From Sporolactobacillus spathodeae (lineage in GTDB: Bacteria; Bacillota; Bacilli; Bacillales; Sporolactobacillaceae): a stretch of DNA of 64,000 nucleotides. The stretch is from positions 1 through 64,000 of the forward strand of contig NZ_JAFBEV010000007.1 of NCBI RefSeq assembly GCF_016908935.1, read 5' to 3'. Below are positions 7,743-18,278 of the stretch, piece by piece. Within the stretch, counting starts at the first letter, position 1; every line of letters begins with the position of its first letter. Made by a program: the position numbers and the translations under genes. The notes under the pieces are model-generated. The model searched no databases. It saw nothing but the letters and a program-made list of their open reading frames with translations, and was not told the origin of the DNA.

Positions 7743-9039
7743 GTTCGGGTCCCTCTTTCTTCTTCGGTTGTATGGCAAGTATAAAAATGAAAAAAGCACC
7801 GGTGTCGCAAAGTAGAATCAAAACAGCCATCGGCAGATACGTGCCACTACCTAAAACACCGACAAATGGCGACAAGACAGCACCAATTAAATTCATGCCC
7901 ATGCCAAGAATCGCTGAAGCGCTCCCCGCTACACGGCCTTGACTCTGCATCGCCATTGAAAATGCCGTCGTATTCACCAATCCAACCATTGAGACGATCA
8001 GGAAGAGCGGCAAGAGCACCGCCAGCAATATGGCCGAGTGAAGAAACAGGCTGGAGAATAAGCCTATACTACCGATGAAGGCGATCGTCACGCCGACACC
8101 CAAAATCTTTTCCCCATCTATTTTCCCGGCCAGAAAACCGGCAAGCTGCGACATCAGCACAATACCCGTTCCGTTTATCGCAAAGAAAACACTGAATAGC
8201 TGTGGCGAGATATGAAAAATATCTTGCAGAACAAAGGATGAGCCGGAGATATAGCAGAACATTGCCCCCATAATGAGTCCCTGAACAAACGCATAGCTGA
8301 TGAATACTTTATCGCGAAGGATCGTGCCTATCGCCGATAAAGACGAGGTGAGACCACTGGCAATTCGCCGGTTTCTCGGCAATGTCTCGCGAACGAAAAG
8401 CAGCGCACCAAGGAAAAGACAGGCGCCAATGATCATCAAAACGATAAAAACGCCGCGCCAATTCGTAAATCGTAAAATAAGGCCGCCAAAAATCGGTGCC
8501 AGAATCGGGAAGATACCGTTGATCGCCATTAGCATCGAGAAAAACTTGGTGAGCGCAGGACCAGAATACAGATCTCTGGCAATCGCACGCGATAGAACAA
8601 GTCCTGCCGCACCAGCCAGCCCCTGAATGAAGCGCAACGGAATCAACCAGGCAATCGATGTCGCAAAGGCACAAAGCAAAGAAGCCGCTGTAAAAAGAAT
8701 CAAGCCGGCAAGCAGCGGCACGCGGCGTCCGTGCGCGTCACTATATGGTCCCAGTACGATCTGGCCAAGAGCAAGGCCTATCAGACAGGCTGTGATACTG
8801 AGCTGAGCGAACGATGTTGTAGTCTGCAGATTTCGGGTTAGCTCCGGAAGTGAGGGTAGGTACATATCCATCGAAAGTGGACCGAATGCACTAAGCGCGC
8901 CCAATATAATAGTAAATAAAATATTTTTCTTATTCCTTGTTATCAGTAGATCATTTAATTCCGTTGATTTTTCTTGTTTTTGAATAGTTGCGCTCACAAT
9001 TTTCCGCTGGCTCCATTTACGTGCAAAGTTTTTATACAT
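7735..9039 (-). CDS. Bcr/CflA-type MFS drug exporter
   Basis: The protein (up to 434 residues) has twelve hydrophobic segments and the MFS motif DAHGRRVPLL between helices 2 and 3, with an N-terminal MDMYLPSLPEL block typical of the Bcr/CflA drug-resistance group. It would export drugs or small metabolites by proton antiport. The start is uncertain: ATG at 9039 has a poor ribosome binding site, whereas a GTG at 8997 follows a GGAG and would give a 420-residue protein of more usual length. The stop overlaps the GTG of the ParB-like gene. Confidence 0.85.
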   Translation of the reverse strand: MYKNFARKWSQRKIVSATIQKQEKSTELNDLLITRNKKNILFTIILGALSAFGPLSMDMYLPSLPELTRNLQTTTSFAQLSITACLIGLALGQIVLGPYSDAHGRRVPLLAGLILFTAASLLCAFATSIAWLIPLRFIQGLAGAAGLVLSRAIARDLYSGPALTKFFSMLMAINGIFPILAPIFGGLILRFTNWRGVFIVLMIIGACLFLGALLFVRETLPRNRRIASGLTSSLSAIGTILRDKVFISYAFVQGLIMGAMFCYISGSSFVLQDIFHISPQLFSVFFAINGTGIVLMSQLAGFLAGKIDGEKILGVGVTIAFIGSIGLFSSLFLHSAILLAVLLPLFLIVSMVGLVNTTAFSMAMQSQGRVAGSASAILGMGMNLIGAVLSPFVGVLGSGTYLPMAVLILLCDTGAFFIFILAIQPKKKEGPERG

Positions 9040-9082
9040 TCAAGTGTAAATAAAACACTTGCTTCAACTATTTATAATAACA

Positions 9083-9120
9083 GAAAAAAAAACCGGACAT
9101 ATGAAATCATGCCCGGTTTG
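9083..9120 (-). terminator. Terminator of the arginine operon
   Basis: AAACCGG and CCGGTTT arms with extended CATG/CATG pairing are followed on the minus strand by nine T residues, 60 bp past the argH stop. Confidence 0.92.
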
Positions 9121-9181
9121 CAAAAAAGCTTTATATAAAATAGGGGGTCAACAAATGAATCATGCATTCTGGAAAGGCTGA

Positions 9182-10564
9182 TCAATCGGCCTGTTCCAGC
9201 TTCAATTCGGCGAGCTTCAGCTGTTTTTCAATCTGATGCGGTGCCGTTCCGCCTTCACTTTCACGCGCTCGCATGACTTGTTCCGGTTGCAGTGCGTCAA
9301 AAATATCCTGTTCAAACAAATCACTGAACCGTTTGAAGTCGTCAAGCGATAATTCCAGCAGATATTGATGTTTTTCAATGGCGTAGAGCACCATCTGTCC
9401 AGTCACAGCATGTGCCTCACGGAAAGGCATGCCTTTGCGTGCCAGATAATCAGCAATATCTGTGGCATTGGAATAATCTTTTTCAACCGCATGGCGCATC
9501 CGATCTTTTTTGACGGTCATCGTCTCCAAAATCGGTGCAAGCAGCTGTAAAGCGCCTTCAAGCGTCTTGACTGTATCGAAAATACCTTCTTTATCTTCCT
9601 GCATATCCTTATTGTAGGCAAGCGGAAGTCCTTTCAATACCGTAAGTAGGCCGATGAGATGACCGAATACCCGACCGGTTTTGCCGCGTAAAAGTTCGGA
9701 GACATCCGGGTTCTTTTTCTGCGGCATAATGCTTGATCCCGTGCAGAATGCGTCATCCAATTCAATGAATTGAAACTCCTGGCTGCTCCACAAGACCATT
9801 TCCTCGGATAAGCGGGAGAGGTGCACCATAATCAGTGAACAAGCGGCAAGTGCTTCAACGACGAAATCACGATCGCTGACCGCATCCATGCTGTTCGGAT
9901 AAATATCGTCGAAGTCAAGTAATTCAGCAACCCGGCGCCGATTAATCGGGAATGTCGTCCCCGCGAGTGCCCCGGCACCGAGCGGCAGAAGATTCGTCCG
10001 CTTAAAGCTGTCACGCAATCGTCCCTTATCACGCTCAAACATCCAGAAATAAGCGAGCAAATGATGGGCGAAGGAAACCGGCTGTGCACGCTGTAAATGT
10101 GTGTAGCCGGGCAAAATCGTGTCAACATTCGCTTTTGCTTGCTGTAGAAGTGCATACTGCACATCTTCAAGCAAATCGATCAGTCCGTTTGTTTTGCGGC
10201 GAAGATACAGATGCATATCGGTTGCCACCTGATCATTACGGCTCCGCCCGGTGTGTAGCTTGCCACCGACAGGACCGATTTCTTGGATCAGCAAGCTCTC
10301 GATATTCATGTGAATATCTTCCTGATCAACGGCGAAAGTGACCTCACCTTTTTTTACCCGTTCCAGAATCGCTTCAAGACCGCCTTTAATTTGCTGCGCT
10401 TCTTCAGGCGTCACAATACCGCATTCGCCAAGCATCTGCACATGAGCGAGACTACCTTCGATATCTTCCTGTGCCAGTTCCTTATCGAATGTGATTGAAG
10501 CGGTATAGGCATCAACCAGCTTATTAGTTGATTTCGTAAACCGGCCGCCCCATAGTTTCGCCAT
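9182..10564 (-). CDS. argH: Argininosuccinate lyase
   Basis: The 460-residue enzyme splits argininosuccinate into arginine and fumarate, the last step of arginine synthesis. The fumarase/lyase superfamily signature [12 protein letters not shown] is present near residue 280, and the N-terminal MAKLWGGRF is typical of ArgH. The start at 10564 is set by homology; the ORF extends further upstream but would reach deep into argG. It overlaps the end of argG by about 41 bp, consistent with translational coupling, and is the last gene of the operon, followed by a terminator. Confidence 0.96.
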   Translation of the reverse strand: MAKLWGGRFTKSTNKLVDAYTASITFDKELAQEDIEGSLAHVQMLGECGIVTPEEAQQIKGGLEAILERVKKGEVTFAVDQEDIHMNIESLLIQEIGPVGGKLHTGRSRNDQVATDMHLYLRRKTNGLIDLLEDVQYALLQQAKANVDTILPGYTHLQRAQPVSFAHHLLAYFWMFERDKGRLRDSFKRTNLLPLGAGALAGTTFPINRRRVAELLDFDDIYPNSMDAVSDRDFVVEALAACSLIMVHLSRLSEEMVLWSSQEFQFIELDDAFCTGSSIMPQKKNPDVSELLRGKTGRVFGHLIGLLTVLKGLPLAYNKDMQEDKEGIFDTVKTLEGALQLLAPILETMTVKKDRMRHAVEKDYSNATDIADYLARKGMPFREAHAVTGQMVLYAIEKHQYLLELSLDDFKRFSDLFEQDIFDALQPEQVMRARESEGGTAPHQIEKQLKLAELKLEQAD

Positions 10565-11780
10565 GGTTGTCCCCCGTTTCGCTGTCATCCTTATGCACTT
10601 CTGCATTGACCTTTGTCGGCAGTCCCCACAATTTGATGAAGCCGACAGCGGCATTGTGATCGAATGCATCGCCTTTCGAATATGTGGCTAATTTTTCATT
10701 ATAAAGGCTCTTGTCTGCCGCACGTCCGACAACAAAGTCTGTACCTTTAAACAACTTGATGCGAACCTTGCCAGTCACGACCTGCTGCGTTTGATCAACA
10801 AAAGCGGTCAAGGCTTCACGGAGCGGGGAATACCAAAGTCCATCATAAATAACCTGAGCAATTTCTTTATCAATCAGTGGTTTGAACTTAGAAACTTCTT
10901 TTGTCAGGGTAATTGTTTCAAGTGCTTGATGCGCCTTAATCAGAATCAATGCTGCTGGATTTTCATACACTTCACGTGACTTGATACCGACTAGACGGTT
11001 TTCAACGTGATCGATACGTCCGACGCCATGCAATCCGCCAATTGTATTCAATTCTTTAATGATTGAAACAAATGGCATCTCTTTACCGTTCAAAGATACA
11101 GGAACACCTTTTTTGAACCCGATTTCGATATATTCGGGTGTGTCCGGTGTTTTTTCAATCGGATTGGTCCATTCAAAAGCAGCTTCCGGTGCTTCATTCC
11201 ACGGATTTTCAAGCACACCCGCTTCACAGGCCCGTCCCCAAATATTCGCGTCGATTGAGAATGGATTATCCAAATCAACTGGAATCGGAATACCGTTCTC
11301 TTCTGCATATTTAATTTCTTCATCGCGTGTCATGCCCCATTCACGAACAGGAGCAACGACTTCTAAAGAAGGATCAAGTGCCTGAATCGACACTTCAAAA
11401 CGCACCTGATCGTTTCCTTTGCCAGTACAGCCGTGTGCGACAGCAACCGCGCCTTCCTTGTGCGCCACGTCGACGAGAAGTTTGGCAATCAACGGGCGCG
11501 ACAAACCGGAAGAAATCGGATAGACGCCTTCATACAAAACGTTAGCCTTCAATGCTGACGCAAGATAGCCTTCTGCAAGCAGGTCCTCAGCATTAACAAT
11601 ATACGATTTAATCGCGCCAACGTCTAACGCTTTTTGTTTGACCTTATCAAGGTCCTTCCCTTCACCAACGTTGATGCTCAGCGCAATCACGTCGTAATTA
11701 TACTTGTCCTGAAGCCATTTAATGCAAACCGATGTGTCCAGACCACCGGAATACGCGAGTACGATTTTTTCTTTAGCCAT
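10524..11780 (-). CDS. argG: Argininosuccinate synthase
   Basis: The 418-residue enzyme joins citrulline and aspartate using ATP. The PP-loop is visible as AYSGGLDTS near residue 8, with later family blocks [14 protein letters not shown] near residue 115. The C-terminus is about 15 residues longer than usual, ending in a polar tail. The start at 11780 is preceded by GGGAGGATCA. It follows argF by 32 bp without a terminator, so it appears to be part of the same transcript, unlike B. subtilis where argGH forms a separate unit. Confidence 0.96.
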   Translation of the reverse strand: MAKEKIVLAYSGGLDTSVCIKWLQDKYNYDVIALSINVGEGKDLDKVKQKALDVGAIKSYIVNAEDLLAEGYLASALKANVLYEGVYPISSGLSRPLIAKLLVDVAHKEGAVAVAHGCTGKGNDQVRFEVSIQALDPSLEVVAPVREWGMTRDEEIKYAEENGIPIPVDLDNPFSIDANIWGRACEAGVLENPWNEAPEAAFEWTNPIEKTPDTPEYIEIGFKKGVPVSLNGKEMPFVSIIKELNTIGGLHGVGRIDHVENRLVGIKSREVYENPAALILIKAHQALETITLTKEVSKFKPLIDKEIAQVIYDGLWYSPLREALTAFVDQTQQVVTGKVRIKLFKGTDFVVGRAADKSLYNEKLATYSKGDAFDHNAAVGFIKLWGLPTKVNAEVHKDDSETGDNHGETMGRPVYEIN

Positions 11781-11812
11781 TTGAGTGATCCTCCCTGAAT
11801 TGAATTTATCTA

Positions 11813-12772
11813 TCAGTCTTTCTCCAGTAAACATTTTAAGATTGCTTTATGGGCATGCAGCCGGTTCTCCGCTTCATCAAAAACAATCGAGTGAGATCCA
11901 TCGATGATTTCAGAAGCGACTTCCTCGCCGCGATGCGCTGGCAAACAATGCATGAACAAGTAATCCGGTTTCGCAAGTTTCACCAACTGTTCATTGACCT
12001 GATAGTCCTTGAAGGCGGCAAGCCGTTTTTCAGCTTCGCCTTCTTCGCCCATGCTCATCCATGTGTCGGTAATCACGATATCGCAGCCTTCTACCGCTTC
12101 CTCCGGTGAAGATGTGAAGCCGACCGTACAACCGTTTCTCGCTGCACGCTTAACTGCCGCTTCGAGAATTTCACCATCTGGTTCATAGCCGTTCGGGCTG
12201 GAGACGATCAAATCCATCCCGGTAGCCGCAGCCCCTTCAAGTAGGGAATGCGCCATATTATTGTAGCCATCACCGATAAAGCAGGCCTTGAGGCCACGCA
12301 GGTTTCCTTTATGTTCCTGAATTGTCAGCAAGTCGGCGATCACCTGTGTCGGATGATGCGCGTCAGTCAGGCCGTTAATGACCGGAACGGTGGCATTGGC
12401 CGCCAACTCCTCGACTTTATCATGACCAAATGTGCGAATCATGATCCCATCAACAAATCGTGAAAGCACCTGAGCCGTATCGGCTATCGTTTCCCCGCGG
12501 CCAAGCTGCATGTCACGACTGCTCAGATAAAGCGCGGAACCGCCGAGTTGATACATACCGACTTCGAAGGCTACACGGGTCCGCGTCGAAGACTTTTCAA
12601 AAATCATGGCGAGCGTCTGACCGGCAAGATCATGATGAACGATGCCTGCTTTCTGTTTTTTCTTCAAATCAGCTGCTGTATCGAGAAGCAGTTGAATTTC
12701 CTCCTCCGAACATTCAGCGATGGTCAGGAAATCCCGGCCTTTGAGATTGACTGCTGCGTTTGACTGACTCAT
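11813..12772 (-). CDS. argF: Ornithine carbamoyltransferase
   Basis: The 319-residue enzyme transfers the carbamoyl group to ornithine to give citrulline. The carbamoyl-phosphate motif SSTRTR is at residues ~60-65, HPTQ near residue 142, and the ornithine-site motif HCLPAHRG near residue 275. It starts 3 bp after the carB stop, so the two are tightly coupled. Its place behind carAB matches the B. subtilis argCJBD-carAB-argF order and supports an anabolic rather than catabolic (ArcB) role. Confidence 0.96.
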   Translation of the reverse strand: MSQSNAAVNLKGRDFLTIAECSEEEIQLLLDTAADLKKKQKAGIVHHDLAGQTLAMIFEKSSTRTRVAFEVGMYQLGGSALYLSSRDMQLGRGETIADTAQVLSRFVDGIMIRTFGHDKVEELAANATVPVINGLTDAHHPTQVIADLLTIQEHKGNLRGLKACFIGDGYNNMAHSLLEGAAATGMDLIVSSPNGYEPDGEILEAAVKRAARNGCTVGFTSSPEEAVEGCDIVITDTWMSMGEEGEAEKRLAAFKDYQVNEQLVKLAKPDYLFMHCLPAHRGEEVASEIIDGSHSIVFDEAENRLHAHKAILKCLLEKD

Positions 12773-12775
12773 GTT

Positions 12776-15700
12776 TTATCCCTTCTCTTCTTCCAATGTG
12801 TGGGTCATCTTCACGTATTCTTCCAAAGTTTGCACTTTCGCTGTAACTACATCCGTCTCGCGTGCATTTAATACAGCCTGCAGCGTATCCAGGCACGTAT
12901 AGAGTGGCACTTGATAGCGCAAGGCGAGCAGACGTAATTGGAAACCGAAGGATGAGCGATCTCTTCCTGCTGTCGGTATATTCAGCACAGCAGCTACATC
13001 GTCGCTAGCCAATAATTGCTGCGCATCGCTTTCTGGCACGGACTGAGTAGGCAGACCCTCTGACTGATAAAAAGTAGCGGTCTGCGGCGTCGCCAAAAGT
13101 TCGAAACCGAGCACGTCGAGCATTCTGGCGAGGGGCAAGCTCTCCTGACGCTGTCTTCCAGCTACTGAGCAGAGTACCTTTTTCTTATTTGGGTTTCCAG
13201 TAAATGGATTCGTCTGTTTGAAGAAGCAGGCTTTGGCCAAGGCGTCATCGACAGAATCCGCGATGCCGAGCACTTCACCCGTTGATTTCATTTCTGGACC
13301 AAGCACCGGGTCAACGTCCTTTAATTTTGTAAAGGAGAACACCGGCGCTTTGACCGAATAGAAATGGGGTGCTTCTGCATAACCATGTTCAAGTGCCTCA
13401 TCCTTACCAAGCTGGATACCAACGGCTTTTTCAACCATCGGAATACGCGTAATCTTGCTGATAATCGGAACGGTTCGCGACGCGCGCGGATTCACTTCAA
13501 GAACATAAACAGTCGATCCGCTGACGACGAATTGGATATTGATCAACCCTTTAACCTTTAATCGGCGACAAATTTTGATCGTATCCTCTGCAATTTCTTT
13601 TCGCACCGTTTCTGCAAGCGTGAATGAAGGGAATACGGCAATACTGTCACCCGAGTGAACGCCTGCGCGCTCAATATGTTCGAAAATGCCTGGGATGCAA
13701 ATCGTTTCGCCATCACTGATCGCATCAACCTCACATTCCTTTCCGGCAACATAACGATCAACTAGGAGCGGGAACGACTTGGCTTCCAAATGATGATCGC
13801 TTGTTACATACGCTTCGAGCTGCTGCGGCTTGTGGAATAAAAACATCGACTGACCGCCGATGACAAACGACGGACGAACGAGAATCGGATAGCCTAATTT
13901 AGATCCGGCTGCCGGCAAATCTTCCATTTTAGCGACACTCAAGCCCTGAATATGTGGCATGTTAAGTTCGGTCAGCAAATCGTAAAATGCTTCGCGGTCC
14001 TCAAGCGTTCGTATCGCTTCCGTTGAAGTGCCAAGTATCGGAATACCCGTTGCTTCAAGCGCTTCAGCGACATTAACAGCTGTCTGACCGCCAAACTGAA
14101 CAAGTGCGCCGGATACCCCTTCTCTTTCCGCGACATTTAAAATATCTTCCGCAGTCAGCGGTTCAAAATAGAGGCGGTCGGCAACAGAATAGTCGGTGCT
14201 GACGGTCTCGGGATTATTATTGACGACAATCGCTTCGAAACCGTTCTTCTTCACGGCAAATGTTGCCTGAACAGAACAATAATCGAATTCAATGCCCTGA
14301 CCAATACGAATCGGGCCGGAACCGACAATCAGAATTTTTGGTTTGCTGCTTTCTTTGACTTCATCGCAGCCGCTCCATGTCGAATAATAATACGGTGTAC
14401 GGGCTTCAAATTCCCCAGCACAAGTATCGACAAGATGATAAACCGGCAGAAGTCCGAGGGCTTTCCGACGTGATCGAACGACATCCTCCCCAAGACCACC
14501 AAGCTCGGCCAGACGGCGATCGCCGATATTTCTCTGTTTTGCTGATAAAAGAAGCCGATCGGACAAGCCTTCTGTTCGGATCGCTTCTTCCAAATCGATC
14601 AGCGCTTTGATCCCATTCAAAAACCAATTATCAATCTGTGTCAGTTGGTGAATCGACGAAACGCTTTGACCACGCCGCATCAATTCAGCGATTGCAAAAA
14701 GGCGTAAGTCTGTTGCCTGTTCTGATTGTTGTTTGAGTACCTGATCGCTTAGCGCCGTGAACGCTGGATTCTCAAGACCGGTAAAACCCATTTCCATTGA
14801 ACGAATCCCTTTATTAAGCGCTCCTTCGAATGTCCGATCAATCGCCATTACCTCGCCCGTCGCTTTCATCTGTGTGCCGAGACTGTGATCTGCTTCGGTG
14901 AATTTATCGAAAGGAAAACGTGGAATCTTAACAACAATGTAATCGAGCGCCGGTTCAAAAGACGCATAGGTCGTTCCGGTTATCGGATTCAGAATTTCAT
15001 CCAAATGGTAACCAATCGCGCATTTTGCGGCAACCCGGGCAATCGGATAGCCGGTTGCTTTTGATGCAAGCGCCGATGACCGGCTGACCCGCGGATTGAC
15101 TTCAATAATCGCATACGCATTCGACGTTGGATTAAGCGCAAACTGAATATTGCAGCCGCCGACAATTTTCAGTGCGCGGATGATTTTCAACGATGCGTTA
15201 CGCAACATTTGATACTGGACATCAGACAAGGTCTGTGACGGCGCGACAACGATACTATCACCGGTATGGACACCAACCGGATCGACATTTTCCATATTGC
15301 AGACAATGATACAAGTATCATTTGCATCGCGCATCACTTCATATTCAATTTCTTTCCAGCCTTTAATGCTTTTCTCAATCAGTACTTCATGAATCGGGCT
15401 TAATTTCAGGCCTCTGTGGAGCACAAGATTTAGCTCTGCTTCATTATAAGCAAAACCGCCACCAGAACCGCCAAGCGTATATGCTGGACGAATGATCACC
15501 GGATAACCGATGGATTGGACAAAACGGAGCCCGTCATCATAAGAGCGGATGATTTGCGATTCCGGAATCGGCTCATCAATAGCAAGCATCAGATCTTTGA
15601 AAAGCTCACGGTCTTCGCCATGCTGGATTGAATCGACCGATGTGCCAAGCAGCTCAACATTATATTTTTCCAGAATGCCTTGATTATACAAGTCGATTGC

Positions 15701-15994
15701 CAAATTCAACCCTGTCTGGCCACCTAAGGTGCCAATGACTCCATCCGGGCGTTCCTTGACAATAATTTTTTCAATCGATGCTGTGTTCAGTGGTTCAATA
15801 TAGGTCTTATCAGCGATTTTTTCATCGGTCATGATTGTTGCCGGATTATTATTAATGAGAACGACCTCAATACCTTCTTCTTTTAAAGCGAGACAGGCCT
15901 GAGTACCGGCATAATCAAATTCCGCCGCCTGACCAATCACGATCGGGCCTGATCCGATAACAAGCACCTTTTTAATATCAGTACGTAATGGCAT
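12776..15994 (-). CDS. carB: Carbamoyl-phosphate synthase large subunit, arginine-specific
   Basis: The 1072-residue subunit makes carbamoyl phosphate from bicarbonate, ATP and ammonia channelled from CarA. Two homologous ATP-grasp halves are visible: the first begins KKVLVIGSGPIVIGQAAEF, the second with KILIVGSGPIRIGQGIEF near residue 550; a C-terminal MGS-like allosteric domain follows from ~930. Start at 15994 is set by the family-typical MPLRTDIKK. It overlaps carA by 17 bp. Its position inside the arg operon marks it as the arginine-dedicated copy; a pyrimidine copy is expected elsewhere. Confidence 0.96.
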   Translation of the reverse strand: MPLRTDIKKVLVIGSGPIVIGQAAEFDYAGTQACLALKEEGIEVVLINNNPATIMTDEKIADKTYIEPLNTASIEKIIVKERPDGVIGTLGGQTGLNLAIDLYNQGILEKYNVELLGTSVDSIQHGEDRELFKDLMLAIDEPIPESQIIRSYDDGLRFVQSIGYPVIIRPAYTLGGSGGGFAYNEAELNLVLHRGLKLSPIHEVLIEKSIKGWKEIEYEVMRDANDTCIIVCNMENVDPVGVHTGDSIVVAPSQTLSDVQYQMLRNASLKIIRALKIVGGCNIQFALNPTSNAYAIIEVNPRVSRSSALASKATGYPIARVAAKCAIGYHLDEILNPITGTTYASFEPALDYIVVKIPRFPFDKFTEADHSLGTQMKATGEVMAIDRTFEGALNKGIRSMEMGFTGLENPAFTALSDQVLKQQSEQATDLRLFAIAELMRRGQSVSSIHQLTQIDNWFLNGIKALIDLEEAIRTEGLSDRLLLSAKQRNIGDRRLAELGGLGEDVVRSRRKALGLLPVYHLVDTCAGEFEARTPYYYSTWSGCDEVKESSKPKILIVGSGPIRIGQGIEFDYCSVQATFAVKKNGFEAIVVNNNPETVSTDYSVADRLYFEPLTAEDILNVAEREGVSGALVQFGGQTAVNVAEALEATGIPILGTSTEAIRTLEDREAFYDLLTELNMPHIQGLSVAKMEDLPAAGSKLGYPILVRPSFVIGGQSMFLFHKPQQLEAYVTSDHHLEAKSFPLLVDRYVAGKECEVDAISDGETICIPGIFEHIERAGVHSGDSIAVFPSFTLAETVRKEIAEDTIKICRRLKVKGLINIQFVVSGSTVYVLEVNPRASRTVPIISKITRIPMVEKAVGIQLGKDEALEHGYAEAPHFYSVKAPVFSFTKLKDVDPVLGPEMKSTGEVLGIADSVDDALAKACFFKQTNPFTGNPNKKKVLCSVAGRQRQESLPLARMLDVLGFELLATPQTATFYQSEGLPTQSVPESDAQQLLASDDVAAVLNIPTAGRDRSSFGFQLRLLALRYQVPLYTCLDTLQAVLNARETDVVTAKVQTLEEYVKMTHTLEEEKG

Positions 15995-17066
15995 GCGTAG
16001 CTTCACCCTTACTTTGATGAATTGAACGTATAAAACGGTTGAAAACCGGATGTGTGTCGTCCGGTCCCGGATGAGCTTCCGGATGGAATTGCACCGTTTC
16101 GATTGGCAGTTTGCAATGCTTCAATCCTTCAATTGAACCATCGTTCACATTTTTATAAGTCACTTGAAACACATCGGAAGCAATGCTCGCCTGTTCCACG
16201 ACATAGCTGTGATTCTGTGAGGTGATCCAAACTTTTCCTGTACCTAATTCTTTGACCGGATGATTGGCCCCGCGATGACCGAAAAGCAGTTTACTTGTTT
16301 TCGCGCCATAGCTGAGTGCAATCAATTGATGGCCGAGACAGATACCAAGCGTCGGATAAGCGGAAGTAATTTTCTTAATTTCATCGAACTGTGTCTGCAG
16401 TTCCATTGGATCGCCTGGGCCATTGCTCAGCATCACCCCATCCGGTTTAAGCGCTCGAATGGTATCATACGACGTATTATAAGGAACGACAGTGACCTTG
16501 CATCCTTGATTAAGCAAAGCGGTCAGCATTGATTTCTTGTAGCCGTAATCAATGAGGACAATGTGAGCGCCTGTTCCTTCGTAGACTTTCATCGTTTTCG
16601 TTGAGACGCGGGAAACCATTCCTTTGGCAACCGAGTCTTGCCAATCGATAGCGTCTGGATCCGGTGAGTCGCTGATCACGGCCTTCATTGTGCCACCCTT
16701 ACGAATTAGTTGGACAATGCCCCGTGTATCCACGCCGGCGAGTCCTGTAACGCCGGATTCAGCCAACCATTTGTCAACGTTCGCTAAGGATTGAAAATGG
16801 CTCGGCAAATCGCAGAGATTACTAAAAACTGCAGCCTGCATCTCAATTTTCTCATGTTCGCTATCTTCTGCGTTAATCCCGTAGTTGCCGATCAGTGGAT
16901 AACAGAAAACCATAATTTGTCCGGCATAAGAGGGATCCGTCATGATTTCCTGATACCCGGTCATGCTTGTATTAAAAACAACTTCACCAGTTACAGGTGC
17001 CTGTGTGCCGACAAAATAGCCGGGAAAGCTGTCTCCGCTTTCCAAGACCAGATAGCCTTTCTTCAC
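15978..17066 (-). CDS. carA: Carbamoyl-phosphate synthase small subunit, arginine-specific
   Basis: The 362-residue glutaminase subunit supplies ammonia to CarB. The N-terminal CPSase domain (residues 1-~150) is followed by a class I glutamine amidotransferase domain with the nucleophile motif LGICLGHQ near residue 240 and the late HPEAHPGP block carrying the catalytic His and Glu region. The GTG at 17066 was chosen because GGGAGGG lies upstream and the family begins KGYLVLE; an ATG at 17081 lacks spacing. It starts about 15 bp after argD. Confidence 0.95.
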   Translation of the reverse strand: MKKGYLVLESGDSFPGYFVGTQAPVTGEVVFNTSMTGYQEIMTDPSYAGQIMVFCYPLIGNYGINAEDSEHEKIEMQAAVFSNLCDLPSHFQSLANVDKWLAESGVTGLAGVDTRGIVQLIRKGGTMKAVISDSPDPDAIDWQDSVAKGMVSRVSTKTMKVYEGTGAHIVLIDYGYKKSMLTALLNQGCKVTVVPYNTSYDTIRALKPDGVMLSNGPGDPMELQTQFDEIKKITSAYPTLGICLGHQLIALSYGAKTSKLLFGHRGANHPVKELGTGKVWITSQNHSYVVEQASIASDVFQVTYKNVNDGSIEGLKHCKLPIETVQFHPEAHPGPDDTHPVFNRFIRSIHQSKGEATHAITY

Positions 17067-17081
17067 AAGAGACCCTCCCAT

Positions 17082-18278
17082 TCACTGATTTTTCAAGACT
17101 TGTTCCAATGCATCGATGAATATGTCAATTTCCTTTTCATTCGTCACCAACGGCGGCAAAATACGGAGTACCTTTTCTCCTGCCGTCAGGATTAGTACCT
17201 GATGGTCCTCCCTCAGCTGATTGACAAGTTGAATTGCTGGTACAGCAGTTTCCACGCCAATCAATAGACCCTTGCCACGCACTTCAAGAATCTGCGCTGG
17301 ATAGGTCGCTTTGAGTGCCTGAAGTTTTTCCATAAAATAAGCGGCGTTTTTTTTGCATTGCTCAATGACGTTTTGTTTATCAAAAGCATTAAGCGTCGCA
17401 AGTCCCGCTGTTGTCGCAAACGGATTGCCACCAAATGTCGAACCATGCGTCCCCGGTGTAAATACCTTGGCTACCTGTTTCTTTGCCATAAACGCGCCTA
17501 TTGGTATACCGGACCCGAGTGCCTTGGCACATGTCACAATATCTGGATCGATCGCATATTGCTGAAAAGCAAACAGGCTGCCCGTCCGTCCGATTCCCGT
17601 TTGTACTTCATCAATAATGATCAAAATCCCTTTATCTTTACATAATTGATTCAGCTGTTTTATCCATTCCGGGTCAGCCGGCAGTACGCCGCCTTCACCT
17701 TGAACCATTTCCAACATCACAGCCATGCATCCATCATCTGCGGCAATTGCGTCCAATGCTTCGCTGCTATTATAAGGAAGATACTTGAAGCCGGAAACGA
17801 GTGGACCGAATCCCTTTTGCAGCTTTTCCTGTGCGGTAGCCGTCAGTGTCGCAAGCGTCCGTCCGTGAAAGGAATGGTCGAAAGTCACGATATGACCGTG
17901 TTCCTTCTTCAGAACCAAATGCGCGTAAAGACGGGCAAGCTTGATCGCGCCTTCATTGGCTTCAGCACCGCTATTGCAGAAAAATGCCTGATCCAGACCG
18001 GCTTTTGCAGTCAATTCTTTGGCTAATTGTTCCTGCGGTGCGATATGGAAAAGATTCGAACAATGCCAAAGTGTACCGAGCTGTTCCTTCAGCGCATTTT
18101 CTACCGCATCAGGCACATGGCCCAAGGCACAGACGGCGATGCCTGATGTAAAATCCAGGTATTTCTTTCCTTGTTCATCCCAGACGTAAGCGCCCTTCCC
18201 TTTGACAATCGTAATTGGAAAACGTCCATAAGCAGACATGATTGCTGATTGAGAAGTCACTGTTTCACTGACAGGCAT
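17082..18278 (-). CDS. argD: Acetylornithine aminotransferase
   Basis: The 398-residue PLP enzyme converts N-acetylglutamate semialdehyde to N-acetylornithine. The class III signature is visible, including LIIIDEVQTGIGRTG near residue 215 and the PLP-lysine segment TCAKALGSGIPIGA near residue 240, and GSTFGGNPFA near residue 270. The ATG at 18278 is preceded by GAGGAGG at nine bases and overlaps the argB stop by 14 bp. A second class III aminotransferase at 35.4 kb shares the fold but sits in a catabolic context. Confidence 0.95.
   Translation of the reverse strand: MPVSETVTSQSAIMSAYGRFPITIVKGKGAYVWDEQGKKYLDFTSGIAVCALGHVPDAVENALKEQLGTLWHCSNLFHIAPQEQLAKELTAKAGLDQAFFCNSGAEANEGAIKLARLYAHLVLKKEHGHIVTFDHSFHGRTLATLTATAQEKLQKGFGPLVSGFKYLPYNSSEALDAIAADDGCMAVMLEMVQGEGGVLPADPEWIKQLNQLCKDKGILIIIDEVQTGIGRTGSLFAFQQYAIDPDIVTCAKALGSGIPIGAFMAKKQVAKVFTPGTHGSTFGGNPFATTAGLATLNAFDKQNVIEQCKKNAAYFMEKLQALKATYPAQILEVRGKGLLIGVETAVPAIQLVNQLREDHQVLILTAGEKVLRILPPLVTNEKEIDIFIDALEQVLKNQ

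Noticed and set aside
12776-17066. Pyrimidine-specific pyrAA/pyrAB instead of carAB
   Set aside because: The genes lie inside the arginine operon between argD and argF and no pyr genes are nearby.
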